Notes under the pieces: generated by a model
Seen by the model: only the letters and a program-made list of their open reading frames with translations
Database searches by the model: none
What the model was told of the DNA's origin: nothing
In this document: in pieces, positions 24,823 to 34,082 of the stretch
How the letters are laid out: the number at the start of each line of letters is the position of its first letter
Numbering within the stretch: position 1 is the first letter of the stretch
Source of the DNA: Hymenobacter ruricola
GTDB lineage: Bacteria; Bacteroidota; Bacteroidia; Cytophagales; Hymenobacteraceae
Length of the DNA: 64,000 nucleotides
Assembly: GCF_015694525.1 (NCBI RefSeq)
Contig: NZ_JADQDM010000009.1
Coordinates: 62,001-126,000 of the forward strand
Direction: 5' to 3'
Position numbers and translations under genes: made by a program

Positions 24823-27066
24823 ATGAGGCTGTTCTTTTTCTTCGCGCGGCTGGGCGGGTGCGGCGGGCTGGTGCTGCTGACGATGCTGGCGCTGCTGCCG
24901 GCCAGCGGCCGGGCGCAGTCGCTCACGGTCCTGCTGCGCGACTCGCTGAGCCAGGCCCCCGTGATTGGGGGCAGCGTGAGCGTGCCCGGCACCGGCGTGG
25001 GCGCGGCCACCGACGTGCGCGGCGCGGCCGTGCTGACGCCGGCCCCCGCGCCCGGCACCCGCCTGCACGTGGAGGCCCTGGGCTACCGGCCGCAGCTGGT
25101 GGCCGCGCCCGCCGCGGGCGCCACGCTCACGCTGCAGCTGGCTCCCAGCGCCGAGGCCATCGAAGAAGAAGTGCTGGTGACGGCCACGCGCACCAACTCG
25201 CGCCTCGAAGACCTGCCCACCCGCGTGGAGGTAATCGGCGAAGAAGAGCTGGTGGAGGAAAACGGCATCAAGCCCGGCAACATTGCCTCGCTGCTCGGCG
25301 ACATCGCGGGCACCCAGATTCAGCCCACTTCGCCCACCACCGGCAACGCCGACCTGCGCATTCAGGGCCTGCCGGGGCGCTATTCGCAGATTCTGCGCGA
25401 CGGCCTGCCGCTGCTGGGCGGCTACTCGGGCTCGTTCGGCATCCTGCAGATTCCGCCGCTCGATTTGCGCCAGATTGAGCTCATCAAGGGCTCCAGCTCG
25501 ACGCTCTACGGCGGCGGCGCCATTGCCGGGCTGGTGAATCTGGTGAGCAAGTCGCCGGTGCTGAACGGCCCGCAGCTCACCGTCACAGCCAACCAGTCGA
25601 CGCTGCGCGAAAGCAACCTCAACGGCTTTGCCAGCGGGCGCAACCAGCGGGCGGGCTACACGCTGTTCCTCGGCGGCACGGCCCAGCAAAGCACCGACGT
25701 GGACGGCGACGGCTTCGTGGACGTGCCCCGGCTGCGCAACTTTACGGTGCACCCGCGCCTGTTTTTTTACCCCAAGAACGGCCAGCTGGCCCTCGGCTAC
25801 ACCGGCACCGTGGAAGACCGCCAGGGCGGCAGCGCGGCCGTGGTGCAGGAACAAAACAGCGTCGCCAGGCCCCAGTTCTTCGTCACGAACCGCACCCAGC
25901 GCCACTCCGCCGACCTTATCTACACCCAGGACAGCCTGGCCGGCGGCAGCCTCACCGTGAAGGGCACCGCCAGTTGGTTTCGGCGCGGCGTGAATACCAA
26001 TACCGTAGCCTACGCGGCCCGGCAGGTGTCGTATTATTCGGAAGTAAGCTACCTGCACCGCTACGGTCCCCACACCCTGGTGGGCGGCCTCAACGTGCTG
26101 GGCGAAGACTTCCGGCCTCTTTACACCGAAAGCCGGACGCCGCTGCTCAACGACTACACCTACGCCACCACGGGCGGCTTCGTGCAGGACGACTGGCAGC
26201 TCACGCCCGCGCTCAGCGTGCAGGGCGGCCTGCGCCTCGACCACCACAACGTGTACGGCAACTTCCTGCTGCCCCGGGCCGCCGTGCTCTTCAAGGCCAG
26301 CGCCGACTTTACGCTGCGCCTGAACGGCGGCTACGGCTACCGCGTGCCCGTGCCCTACGTGAACGACCTGGACGAGCGCGAAATCCCGCGGGTGCAGCCC
26401 CTGCAAAACGTGCGCGCCGAGCGCAGCCAGGGCCTCAACGGCGACGTGAACTACCAGCACCGCTTTGCCTCCGGCCTCAGCCTGAACCTCAACCAGGGCT
26501 TTTTCTATACGCGCCTGCAAGCTCCGCTGGTGCTAAGCGAGCCGCAGCAGGACTACGCCACCCCTCTGTTCAACTACTATCAGGAGCCCCGGTATTGGTA
26601 CAACGCCGACGCGTCCACCGTGAGCCAGGGCCTGGAAAGCTATGCCCGCCTGCGCTACGATGAAACCGAAATCTACCTCGGCTACCTCTACACCCACGCC
26701 CGCCGCCGCTACGACGCCGCCCACCCCAACGTGCCGCTGGCGGCCCGCCACAAGCTGGCCACCGTGGCCACTCAGGGGGTGGGCAAGCACCTGGCCCTGG
26801 GTATCGAGGCCAGCTATACCGGCCGCCAGTACCTCGACGACGGCTCCGCGCGGCCCGGCTACCCCATTGCGGCGGCGCTGGTGCGCTACACCACCGGCCC
26901 CTGGACCGTCATCCTCAACGCTGAGAACCTGTTCGACTACCGCCAGACGCGCCGCGAAGCCGTGGCGCTCGGCAACCCCGCCGACCCCTTCTTCCCCGAA
27001 CTCTGGGCGCCGGTAGAAGGCCGTGTGCTCAACCTGTCGGTGAACTGGAAGCTGCTGCGGGAGTAG
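24823..27066 (+). CDS. TonB-dependent outer-membrane receptor
   Basis: A 747-residue receptor. The signal peptide (LVLLTMLALLPASGRAQ) ends near residue 29. A carboxypeptidase-regulatory-like beta sandwich (about 30-110) contains GGSVSVPGTGVGAATDVRGA and VEALGYRP. A TonB-box-like stretch EEEVLVTATRTNSRLEDLPT precedes the plug (GIKPGNIASLLGDIAGTQIQ, then LRIQGLPGRYSQILRDGLPL). The 22-strand barrel ends with terminal residues NLSVNWKLLRE. No SusD gene is adjacent, so a siderophore, metal or vitamin ligand is more likely than a glycan; the ligand is unknown. The ATG at 24823 starts the signal peptide. Confidence 0.93.
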   Translation: MRLFFFFARLGGCGGLVLLTMLALLPASGRAQSLTVLLRDSLSQAPVIGGSVSVPGTGVGAATDVRGAAVLTPAPAPGTRLHVEALGYRPQLVAAPAAGATLTLQLAPSAEAIEEEVLVTATRTNSRLEDLPTRVEVIGEEELVEENGIKPGNIASLLGDIAGTQIQPTSPTTGNADLRIQGLPGRYSQILRDGLPLLGGYSGSFGILQIPPLDLRQIELIKGSSSTLYGGGAIAGLVNLVSKSPVLNGPQLTVTANQSTLRESNLNGFASGRNQRAGYTLFLGGTAQQSTDVDGDGFVDVPRLRNFTVHPRLFFYPKNGQLALGYTGTVEDRQGGSAAVVQEQNSVARPQFFVTNRTQRHSADLIYTQDSLAGGSLTVKGTASWFRRGVNTNTVAYAARQVSYYSEVSYLHRYGPHTLVGGLNVLGEDFRPLYTESRTPLLNDYTYATTGGFVQDDWQLTPALSVQGGLRLDHHNVYGNFLLPRAAVLFKASADFTLRLNGGYGYRVPVPYVNDLDEREIPRVQPLQNVRAERSQGLNGDVNYQHRFASGLSLNLNQGFFYTRLQAPLVLSEPQQDYATPLFNYYQEPRYWYNADASTVSQGLESYARLRYDETEIYLGYLYTHARRRYDAAHPNVPLAARHKLATVATQGVGKHLALGIEASYTGRQYLDDGSARPGYPIAAALVRYTTGPWTVILNAENLFDYRQTRREAVALGNPADPFFPELWAPVEGRVLNLSVNWKLLRE

Positions 27067-27082
27067 GGCCAGTAGTCAGGCA

Positions 27083-27118
27083 TAAAAAAGCCTCGTCTTT
27101 AGTTGACGAGGCTTTTTG
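27083..27118 (+). terminator. Terminator after the TonB-dependent receptor
   Basis: AAAAAAGCCTCGTC, a 7-nt loop, then GACGAGGCTTTTT: a 10-bp stem with an A-run before and a T-run after, 16 bases past the stop. Confidence 0.88.
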
Positions 27119-27147
27119 GGGCTTATAGCGTGTAAAAACGCTCCTGC

Positions 27148-27263
27148 AACGTCATGCTGAGCGCAGTCGAAGCATCTCGCTCGCATCGTTGAACGATTGG
27201 TGTACTACCACACGCGAGATGCTTCGACTGCGCTCAGCATGACGTTTTTGTATTCAGCATGAC
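27148..27263. repeat. Interspersed palindrome family 1, copy E plus a partial unit
   Basis: Perfect 33-bp arms at 27148-27180 and 27214-27246 with core GAGCGCAGTCGAAGCATCTC. A further fragment TTCAGCATGACGTGC at 27253 follows the right arm, a truncated extra end. Confidence 0.9.
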
Positions 27264-27276
27264 GTGCTTTTGAATC

Positions 27277-27696
27277 TTAGCAGGGGCGCTGGCGCTGGAA
27301 GTGCAGCTGCAGCACGGTGTCGAGCTTTTCCTGAGTCAGGGGCTTGTTGACGCGGCCGGCGGCGGGCAGCGCTTCCAGGCGACTGAGGTCGCGCGCGTCC
27401 ATCGACGTGGTGAGCACTACCACGGTGGTGGCGTGGCGCTGGGCCGGGGGCAGCAGCTGAAAGGCCTGCAAAAACTCGATGCCGTTCATGACGGGCATCT
27501 GGATATCGAGCAGAATAAGCGACGGGTAGCTGGGCTGCAGCCCCGCGCCGGCCTGGCGCAGCACGGCCAGCGCCTCCTGGCCATTTTCGGCCACCAGAAT
27601 GCGCTCGGCCACGTCGAGGCGCTTGAGAAGGCGTTGGTTGAGGAAGTTATTGGTCGGGTCGTCGTCGACCAGCAGCACGCTGGTAAGTTTGGGCAT
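27277..27696 (-). CDS. Single-domain response regulator (CheY-like)
   Basis: A 139-residue receiver with no output domain: acid pair in SVLLVDDDPTNNFLNQRLLK, phospho-acceptor Asp in LILLDIQMPVMNGIEFL, Thr in VVVLTTSMDARDLSRLEALP and Lys in GRVNKPLTQEKL. The NNFLN stretch is typical of receivers paired with PAS-rich hybrid-like kinases in Cytophagales. It starts 9 bases after the kinase stop codon at 27706, so the two form an operon, and the kinase is the likely phosphodonor. Output is probably by protein contact. Confidence 0.92.
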   Translation of the reverse strand: MPKLTSVLLVDDDPTNNFLNQRLLKRLDVAERILVAENGQEALAVLRQAGAGLQPSYPSLILLDIQMPVMNGIEFLQAFQLLPPAQRHATTVVVLTTSMDARDLSRLEALPAAGRVNKPLTQEKLDTVLQLHFQRQRPC

Positions 27697-27705
27697 AGCC
27701 CCTGC

Positions 27706-30291
27706 CTACGTACGGGGCGGCCCGGGGGTTGGGTCGGAGCCGGGCAGCAGCACCGCAAAAGTGGAGCCCTCGCCGGGCCGGCTCTGCACCGCCACGCGGC
27801 CGCCGGCGTTTTCAGCCATGCGCTTCACCATGTACAGGCCCACGCCGCTGCCCTCCACGTGGGTGTGCAGGCGCCGAAACATCACGAAGAGCTTGCTTTG
27901 CTGGGCTTCGCTCAAGCCGAGGCCGTTGTCCTGCACTTCGAGCCGCACCTGGCCGGCGGGGCAGCTGGCATGCAGCCGCACCACCGGCGGCCGGTCGGGG
28001 TGACGATACTTGATGGCGTTCGAAAGCAGGTTGTAGAGGATGCTGCGCAGGTTTTTGGGCGAGAAGCGCACCGTGGGGCAGGCGGCCACGTTTACTTCGA
28101 GCCGTCCCCCGGCCGCGGCCAGGGCGGGCGCCAGGTCGAGGCGCACCGCGTCAACCAGCGCGGCCAGATTCACGGCTTCCGAGGGCTCGGCGTGGGCCTG
28201 CTGCAGCTTGCTCACGTCGGTGAGGTGCACGAGGGTGCGCTGGAAACGGGCCACCGAGCCGCGCATGAGGCCCAGCAGGTAGGTCACGTCGGGGTCCTGG
28301 CGCACAGGGGGCGGCAACTGGTCTTCCAGGGCCAGCAGCAGGCCCTCGATGTTGGCGATGGGGGCCTTGAGGTCGTGCGAAGCCGTGTACACAAACGTGT
28401 CCAGGTCCACGTTGGTGTGGCTCAGGCGGTCGTTGGTGTCGCGCAGCTCCTCGTTGGCGGCCAGCAGCTCTTCGTTGATGGCGGCCAGCTCCTCGTTCAG
28501 CTCCTGCACCTGCTGGCGGGCCCGCACCTGCTCCGTCACGTCGGTGACGAGCGAGTAGAAGCCCACCACCTCGCCGTTTTGCACGTCCGGGATGTAGTCG
28601 GTGCGGATATGCTTCACGAAGTTCTCGCGGTAGGGCATGCGGGCTTCAAACGACAGCCGCTCGCCGGCCAGGGCGCGGGCCATGTAACCTTCGGTGGCCG
28701 CGTAGGCGGCTTCGCCCACCACCTCGCGCACGGGCTGGCCCAGCAGCGCGGCCGGGTCGCGGTTGAACCAGGCGCGGTAGGCGTGGTTGGCGAACCGGTA
28801 GCGCCGCTCGCGGTCGAGGTAGCCGATGAGCACGGGCAGGGCGTCGGTGAGCAGGCGCAGGCGCTGGGCGGTGGCTTCGGTGGCCTGGCGGGCCTGCACT
28901 TTGGCCGTCGAATCGAGTATAAAGGCCAGGATGCCGGCGGTGTGGCCGGCCGCGTCGCGCATGGGCTGGTACACGAAGTCGACGTAAATGGGCTCGGGGC
29001 GGCCGGTGGCGGGGTTTAGCAGCTCGGCCAGCATTTCTTTGCCCACAAACGGCTCCCCCGTGGCGTACACCTTGTCGAGCAAGCCAATGAAGCCCTGCGG
29101 CACCACTTCCGGAAACACCTCGGCCACGGTGCGGCCCAGCCGGGTGCGGCCCCCGGAAAGCTGTTGGTAGGGCTCGTTGAAAAAGGTGTAGCGGTGCTGC
29201 GGGCCTTCCAGCGTGGCAATGAAGGCCGGCACCTGGCCCAGAATCTGGCGAAACAGGGCTTGCTGCGCCAGCACTTCCCGGGTGCGCTCGGCCACGTGGG
29301 CTTCCAGCTCCTGGTTGAGGTCGGAGAGGGCCTGTTGCGAGTGGGTGAGGGCGGTGTTGGTGGTCAGGAACTCGTCGTTGCTGGCCCGCAGCTCCTCGTT
29401 GATGGCGGCCAGCTCCTCGTTGAGTTCCTGCACGCGCTGGCGGGCCAGCACCTGCTCCGTGACTTCCACCGCGATGTCGACCACGCCCAACACTTCATCG
29501 TTGGGCCCCAGCAGCGGCTGGTACACGAAATCATAATACGAGGTTTGCAGCCGCCCGTCGCGCAGGAGCTGGGCGGGGGTTTCCCGGCCCACGACGGGCA
29601 CGCGGGTGTCCAGCACCTGGCGCAGCAGGTCGTCAAACCCCTGGCCGCGCAGTTCCGGCAGGGCGTCCAGCAAGGGCTGGCCGAGTAATTGCGCCGGCGT
29701 GCGCTGCCAGATGGCGCACACCTGCGCATTGGCCGACGCAATGCGCAGCTCCGGCCCCTGAAACAGGGCAAAGGCCACCGGCGCCTGCGTCAGCATGGCC
29801 TGCAGCAGGTTGCGCTCGCGCTCGGCCGCAGCGCGGGCTTGCAGCTCGCGGGCCTGGCTGGCGCGCAACTCCTGCTCGGCGGCGGTGCGGGGCTGGTCGT
29901 TGGTGTCGTGGAAACTCACCGCCAGCACGTCGCCCTGCCGCCGGGCCACCAGCAGGAAGTAGCCGTCGAGGCCGTCGAACTGGTAGTTGTTCTGGCGCCG
30001 TTCCACCTGCCCCGAAAGAAAGGCGTCGCGGTAAAAAGCAAACACGCCGGCCGTTTCCGCCGTGGGGTAAATCGTCCGGAACGACTCGGCGGGCCGCTCG
30101 GGCAGCCGCAGCATGCGCTGGGCGGCGGGGCTGAGGTAGGTGATGGCCAGGTCGACGATGGTAGTGCCGGCCGTGTCGTACACCGGCCGCATCAGCATCA
30201 GGCCGCTCTGCGAAATGTCGAGCAGCACGCGCAGCAGGTCCTCGGCGGCGGGCAGGTCGGGGGGCAGCGCGGGCAGGGGCAGGTCGGGCAT
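27706..30291 (-). CDS. Multi-PAS sensor histidine kinase
   Basis: An 861-residue soluble kinase. At least four PAS domains precede the catalytic core: about 20-130 (QSGLMLMRPVYDTAGTTIVD), 165-285 (QAPVAFALFQGPELRIASAN), 335-455 (VPAFIATLEGPQHRYTFFNE) and 470-590 (ALPVLIGYLDRERRYRFANH). Two near-identical coiled-coil linkers carry VQELNEELAAINEEL. HisKA has DTFVYTASHDLKAPIANIEG; HATPase has NLLSNAIKYRHP, VQDNGLGLS and EGSGVGLYMVKRM. No transmembrane helix is visible, so it probably senses a cytosolic cue. An ATG at 30291 is preferred; a TTG five codons upstream is possible. The paired receiver follows at once. Confidence 0.9.
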   Translation of the reverse strand: MPDLPLPALPPDLPAAEDLLRVLLDISQSGLMLMRPVYDTAGTTIVDLAITYLSPAAQRMLRLPERPAESFRTIYPTAETAGVFAFYRDAFLSGQVERRQNNYQFDGLDGYFLLVARRQGDVLAVSFHDTNDQPRTAAEQELRASQARELQARAAAERERNLLQAMLTQAPVAFALFQGPELRIASANAQVCAIWQRTPAQLLGQPLLDALPELRGQGFDDLLRQVLDTRVPVVGRETPAQLLRDGRLQTSYYDFVYQPLLGPNDEVLGVVDIAVEVTEQVLARQRVQELNEELAAINEELRASNDEFLTTNTALTHSQQALSDLNQELEAHVAERTREVLAQQALFRQILGQVPAFIATLEGPQHRYTFFNEPYQQLSGGRTRLGRTVAEVFPEVVPQGFIGLLDKVYATGEPFVGKEMLAELLNPATGRPEPIYVDFVYQPMRDAAGHTAGILAFILDSTAKVQARQATEATAQRLRLLTDALPVLIGYLDRERRYRFANHAYRAWFNRDPAALLGQPVREVVGEAAYAATEGYMARALAGERLSFEARMPYRENFVKHIRTDYIPDVQNGEVVGFYSLVTDVTEQVRARQQVQELNEELAAINEELLAANEELRDTNDRLSHTNVDLDTFVYTASHDLKAPIANIEGLLLALEDQLPPPVRQDPDVTYLLGLMRGSVARFQRTLVHLTDVSKLQQAHAEPSEAVNLAALVDAVRLDLAPALAAAGGRLEVNVAACPTVRFSPKNLRSILYNLLSNAIKYRHPDRPPVVRLHASCPAGQVRLEVQDNGLGLSEAQQSKLFVMFRRLHTHVEGSGVGLYMVKRMAENAGGRVAVQSRPGEGSTFAVLLPGSDPTPGPPRT

Positions 30292-30440
30292 GGGAACGCG
30301 GGTCAAAGCGCAGGAAGGCAGCGGGTACCAGGGTGGTGGCCTGGCTCGGCGTCAAGCTTACGTAACACCAGGCGCCGCGGCGAGGTTTGGGCCGAACCTT
30401 CCCGCCGCTCCATAAAAATGCGGCGGGTGCCGCTGGCGGC

Positions 30441-31088
30441 CTAGTTCTTGGTGCCGCACTCGGCACAGAATTTCTGTTCGGGTTTCAGCTTCTCGCCGCA
30501 GCCGGTGCAGTGGCGTTCCTGCGTTTTGGCGGCGGGGTTGGGGGTGCCGCAGCTGGCGCAGAATTTCTGGTCGGCCGTGAGCCTGGCGTGGCAGTTGGGG
30601 CACTGCAGCAGGGCGTCGCGGTTCAGGAAATCGATGTTTTGGGTGTAGTCCTGGGCGCGGGTTTTGGTTCGGATTTGCTCCTGAGTGGCCTGGGCCTGCT
30701 GGGCGCGCAGCTCCTCCTGCTCGTCGGGGGCGCAGTCTTCGCAGAGGCCGGCGCTGTGGTTCCAGCAGGCGTCGGGGCACACCCAGTGGCCGCAGCGGGT
30801 GCACTGCTTGAACTGCTGCTTGCCCTCGGCCACGGCCGTTTCCAGGGCGTCGTCGTGGGCCTTGCCGCCCACCGCCCGCTGGATGTGGTAGGCCGCATTC
30901 TCGGCGCCGCTCAGGCCCCCGAAAAAGCTGCCGGCGGCTTGCAGCAAGCTCCCCGCAATGCCAATGGCGTTGGGCTGAAACCGCGACATGTAGCCGTTGC
31001 GGCACCGGTCGCAGTGGAATTTGAACTGGAAGCCCTTGTCGGTGGACAGGTCGTCGTAGTTGGCAACGAATTGGATGAGCGTGCTCAT
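30441..31088 (-). CDS. Zinc-ribbon protein with three CxxC modules
   Basis: A 215-residue cytosolic protein with several zinc-binding cysteine sets: HCDRCRNGYM near residue 25, QCTRCGHWVCPDACWNHSAG and LCEDCAPDEQ in the middle, then two C-terminal double-zinc-ribbon units (CPNCHARLTADQKFCASCG and CTGCGEKLKPEQKFCAECG). A glycine-rich helix (IAGSLLQAAGSFFGGLSGAE) lies near 45-65, and a Gln/Arg-rich helical linker near 130-150. Related zinc-ribbon proteins with an SPFH or helical neighbour are common but uncharacterised. Function unknown; a structural or scaffold role is a guess. Confidence 0.72.
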   Translation of the reverse strand: MSTLIQFVANYDDLSTDKGFQFKFHCDRCRNGYMSRFQPNAIGIAGSLLQAAGSFFGGLSGAENAAYHIQRAVGGKAHDDALETAVAEGKQQFKQCTRCGHWVCPDACWNHSAGLCEDCAPDEQEELRAQQAQATQEQIRTKTRAQDYTQNIDFLNRDALLQCPNCHARLTADQKFCASCGTPNPAAKTQERHCTGCGEKLKPEQKFCAECGTKN

Positions 31089-31277
31089 GGCAGTGCTTGG
31101 AAAGGTGGTGAAGCAAAAGTAGGCGGAGCGGGGTATTCGGGCAGATGAATTAATTCCGCGTCACGGCCCAGCAGTGGGCATACGGGCAAAAAAGCCGGGC
31201 GTGCGCCACGGCGGCGCAACCAAGCGGCGCGGCGGCAAGTAAGCCGAATACCACTTTCCACCTCCATTCCTTTCCAC

Positions 31278-31628
31278 ATGGCAACCTCCCAAGCTTCCGA
31301 CTCCGGCGACATCTACGCCAGCTTCAAACAAGACGTGAACATGACCGCCGCCGAGCTCGAAAAGTGGCTCAAAACCGACGAATCCAAGTCCGTGGGCCAG
31401 GACAGCGGCGACGGCAGCAGCATCGGCCACCACTCCGGCGAGCACATCGTTGACATTCTGCGCAAGAAAAAGGCCGACCTCACGCCCGCCGACGAAGCCC
31501 ACATGCACAAGGTGCACAGCTACGTGGCCCGCCACTCGGCCCAGGGCCCGCACCACCAGAAGGACGTGGAAACCTCTGCTTGGCGCTATTCGCTCATGAA
31601 CTGGGGCCACGACCCGCTGAAGAAATAA
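31278..31628 (+). CDS. DUF3140 family protein
   Basis: A 116-residue cytosolic protein. The N-terminus IYASFKQDVNMTAAELEKWL and the middle SGEHIVDILRKKKADLTPAD, with HMHKVHSYVARHSAQGP and the end TSAWRYSLMNWGHDPLKK, match DUF3140. The family is found in many bacteria as a stand-alone module; its role is not established. It diverges from the zinc-ribbon gene (189-base gap) and precedes a hydrolase. Start at 31278. Confidence 0.85.
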   Translation: MATSQASDSGDIYASFKQDVNMTAAELEKWLKTDESKSVGQDSGDGSSIGHHSGEHIVDILRKKKADLTPADEAHMHKVHSYVARHSAQGPHHQKDVETSAWRYSLMNWGHDPLKK

Positions 31629-31747
31629 GTTGAGCGCAACGGCCGCGCGGCCGGGCCGGGCGCCCGCCGTTCAGCCGGCATTCCGCCCGTTCGGCGGCCG
31701 GAATCACCGTTCGCGGGAATTGCGTTTCGGGCGCTGGAAGGCGCCGG

Positions 31748-31755
31748 TAAGTTTG
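31748..31755 (+). promoter_or_regulatory. Putative -7 box (TAAGTTTG) of the hydrolase gene
   Basis: Exact TAnnTTTG match 33 bases before the ATG at 31789. A TTG lies 25 bases upstream, slightly far for a -33 element. Confidence 0.4.
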
Positions 31756-31788
31756 GGTCATTCAATCACCCACAACCCCGACTTACCC

Positions 31789-32733
31789 ATGAAAACTTCT
31801 GCTTTCGCCCGCACCCTGTCCGTTGCCGCTTTGCTGCTGGGAGCCGCTGCTCCGGCCGTGCTGGCCGCTCCTGCAGTGGCCGCCTCAGCCCCCGTTGCCG
31901 ACAACCCCGCCGCGCACCCCACCTTCACGGTGCGCGTGGTGGGCCAGGGCCGGCCCCTGCTGCTCATTCCCGGCCTGAACTGCCCCGGCGCGGTGTGGGA
32001 CGAGACCGTGGCGCACTACCAGAAGCAGTACCAGTGCCACATCATTTCGCTGGCCGGCTTTGCGGGCACGCCCCTCGCCGCCCCGCTTACCGACCCGCTG
32101 CTGCCCGCCGTGCGCGACCAGCTCCTGGCCTACATCAACACCCAGAAGCTGAACCACCCGGTAGTGCTGGGGCACAGCCTGGGCGGCTTCCTGGGCCTGG
32201 CCATGAGCGTGGCGCAGCCCGATGCCGTGGGCCCGCTCGTCATCGTCGATTCCTTGCCCTTCCTGGCCGCCGCGCAAAACCCCGCCGCCACCGTGGAAAC
32301 CGTTCGGCCAATGGCCGAGCAGACCCGCCAGCAAATGAAAAAGAGCCAGGCTCCCCTGGCCGCCCGCCGCGCAATGATGGCCGGCATGGTGACCGATACC
32401 GCCCGCCAGACGCAGGTGGCGCGCTGGGGCCTGGCCTCGGACCCCGCCACCACCGGCCAGGCCATGTACGACATGTACACCACCGACTTGCGCACTGACG
32501 TGGCCCGCATTAAGCAGCCGGTGCTGGTGCTGGGCGCCTGGGCCGCCTACGCTCAGTATGGCTCGACGAAAGAGAGCACGAAGGCCGTCTTCGCGCAGCA
32601 GTACGCCAAGCTCCCGCAAACCCGCATCGAAATGTCGGAAGCCGGCCGCCACTTCCTGATGTACGACGACACGGCGTGGTTTCTGGCCCAGACCGATGCC
32701 TTTCTGAAGCAGCCGGCCGTGGCGAAAAAGTAG
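31789..32733 (+). CDS. Exported alpha/beta hydrolase
   Basis: A 314-residue protein with an N-terminal signal peptide (LSVAALLLGAAAPAVLAAPA) and an alpha/beta-hydrolase fold: oxyanion strand GRPLLLIPGLNCPGAVWDE, nucleophile elbow VVLGHSLGGFLGLAM with the catalytic Ser, acid-side strand QPVLVLGAWAAYAQ, and a closing His in EAGRHFLMYDD. Periplasmic or secreted esterase, lipase or amidase activity is likely; the substrate is unknown. The ATG at 31789 starts the signal peptide; the longer open frame upstream is not conserved. Confidence 0.88.
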   Translation: MKTSAFARTLSVAALLLGAAAPAVLAAPAVAASAPVADNPAAHPTFTVRVVGQGRPLLLIPGLNCPGAVWDETVAHYQKQYQCHIISLAGFAGTPLAAPLTDPLLPAVRDQLLAYINTQKLNHPVVLGHSLGGFLGLAMSVAQPDAVGPLVIVDSLPFLAAAQNPAATVETVRPMAEQTRQQMKKSQAPLAARRAMMAGMVTDTARQTQVARWGLASDPATTGQAMYDMYTTDLRTDVARIKQPVLVLGAWAAYAQYGSTKESTKAVFAQQYAKLPQTRIEMSEAGRHFLMYDDTAWFLAQTDAFLKQPAVAKK

Positions 32734-32855
32734 CCGGTAGGGGCGGGGGCTAGCTCCCGCCCCGACATCGTTCAGCGGTGCCTGCTGGCCGAAACCGCGC
32801 CGGCGGCCCCGGCCTCTTTCCGTACTTTGCCCACCTTTTATTCTGCTTTTACCTT

Positions 32856-33995
32856 ATGCCTGCCCTTTCCACCCGCCCTCGCCTGTATTGGATGCTTCAA
32901 ATTGGGGGCTGGGGGCTGGTGGGGCTTTTCGGGACGGCGCTGGCCAGCATTTTTGGGAAGTTCCAGCCCATTGTCATTCCCATCGAAATCATTGTGGCGG
33001 GCACGCTGCTGTTGTGCAGCCACTGGCTGCGGCTGTACGTGCGGCGCCACGGCTGGACGCGCCTGTCGCTGCCGGCCCTGCTGCCCCGCCTGCTGGTGGC
33101 CAACCTGCTGGTGGCCGTGGGCAGCCAGGTCATCATTGGCTTGTTGGTGATACTGCTTTTCATGCTGGTGCACTCGCCGGAGTACGGCAAGGGCTTTCCC
33201 TGGCTGCAATACGTGGGCTACGCCGCCAACACGTTTTTCTTTATGTGGCTGTGGGCGGCGGCCTATTTCAGCCTGCACTACCTCGACAACGCGCGCCAGG
33301 CCGAAATCGACAAGTGGAAGCTGGCCGCCGCCGTGCGCGACGCCGAAATGCGCACCCTCAAGGCCCAGATTAATCCGCACTTTCTGTTCAATGGCCTGAA
33401 CAACATCCGGGCGCTGGTGCTGGAAAACCCGGTGCGTGCCCGCGAGATGATGACCCACCTGTCGGACCTGCTGCGCTATTCCCTGCAGCTCAACAGCCGC
33501 GAGCAGGTGCCGCTGGCCCGCGAGCTCGAAATCGTGGCCCACTACCTCACCCTCGAAAGCCTGCAGCTAGAAGAGCGCCTCACCTACACCCTCGACGTGC
33601 ACCCCGCCGCCCGGGAGGTGCTGCTGCCGCCCATGACGTTGCAATTGCTGGTCGAAAACGCCATCAAGCACGGCATTGCGCCGCGGCCGGGCGGGGGCCA
33701 CGTCCACCTCACGGCCCAGCCCGACGGGCCGGCGCAGGTGCTCATCACCGTGCGCAACCCCGGCCACTACCGCCCCAACCCCGCCGCGCCCGACCACACC
33801 GGCGTGGGCCTGCCCAACGCCCAGGAGCGCCTGCAGCTGCTCTTCGGCCCCGGCGCCAGCCTGCGCATCGGCAACGATGCGCAGCAGGCCGACACGGTGA
33901 CGGCCGAACTGCGCCTGCCAGTAGCGGGTGCGGGGGCAGGCGAGCTAAAAGGGCGTCATGCAGAGCGCAGCGAAGCATCTTTACCGTGGAAGTAA
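32856..33995 (+). CDS. LytS/YehU-type sensor histidine kinase, C-terminus encoded by a repeat
   Basis: A 379-residue integral-membrane kinase: four hydrophobic segments within the first 145 residues (LQIGGWGLVGLFGTALASIF and following), then the His-kinase core LKAQINPHFLFNGLNNIRAL, with the phospho-acceptor His in NPHFLFN, the MTHLSDLLRYSLQ helix, LQLLVENAIKHGIAP (N box) and GVGLPNAQERLQLLFGP (G box). The usual end of the domain is near VTAELRLPVAG. The frame then runs into a family-1 palindrome and ends GRHAERSEASLPWK, so the last 15 or so residues and the stop codon come from the repeat. The partner receiver gene follows. Confidence 0.9.
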   Translation: MPALSTRPRLYWMLQIGGWGLVGLFGTALASIFGKFQPIVIPIEIIVAGTLLLCSHWLRLYVRRHGWTRLSLPALLPRLLVANLLVAVGSQVIIGLLVILLFMLVHSPEYGKGFPWLQYVGYAANTFFFMWLWAAAYFSLHYLDNARQAEIDKWKLAAAVRDAEMRTLKAQINPHFLFNGLNNIRALVLENPVRAREMMTHLSDLLRYSLQLNSREQVPLARELEIVAHYLTLESLQLEERLTYTLDVHPAAREVLLPPMTLQLLVENAIKHGIAPRPGGGHVHLTAQPDGPAQVLITVRNPGHYRPNPAAPDHTGVGLPNAQERLQLLFGPGASLRIGNDAQQADTVTAELRLPVAGAGAGELKGRHAERSEASLPWK

Positions 33996-34044
33996 ATAAT
34001 TGCGTTGCGCGGGCAAGATGCTTCGCTGCGCTCTGCATGACGTT
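33953..34044. repeat. Interspersed palindrome family 1, copy F (overlaps a coding end)
   Basis: Inverted repeat: left arm GCGTCATGCAGAGCGCAGCG from 33953, right arm ending CTCTGCATGACGTT at 34044, spacer about 33 bases. The left arm is translated as the C-terminus of the LytS-type kinase. Confidence 0.88.
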
Positions 34045-34082
34045 CTTTTTAGACTTATTCCTCCCTTCCTTCCTCCTCAAAC

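Noticed and set aside
27301..29019. 572-residue plus-strand open frame over the PAS kinase and receiver
   Set aside because: Antisense to a kinase with all catalytic motifs; no protein features.
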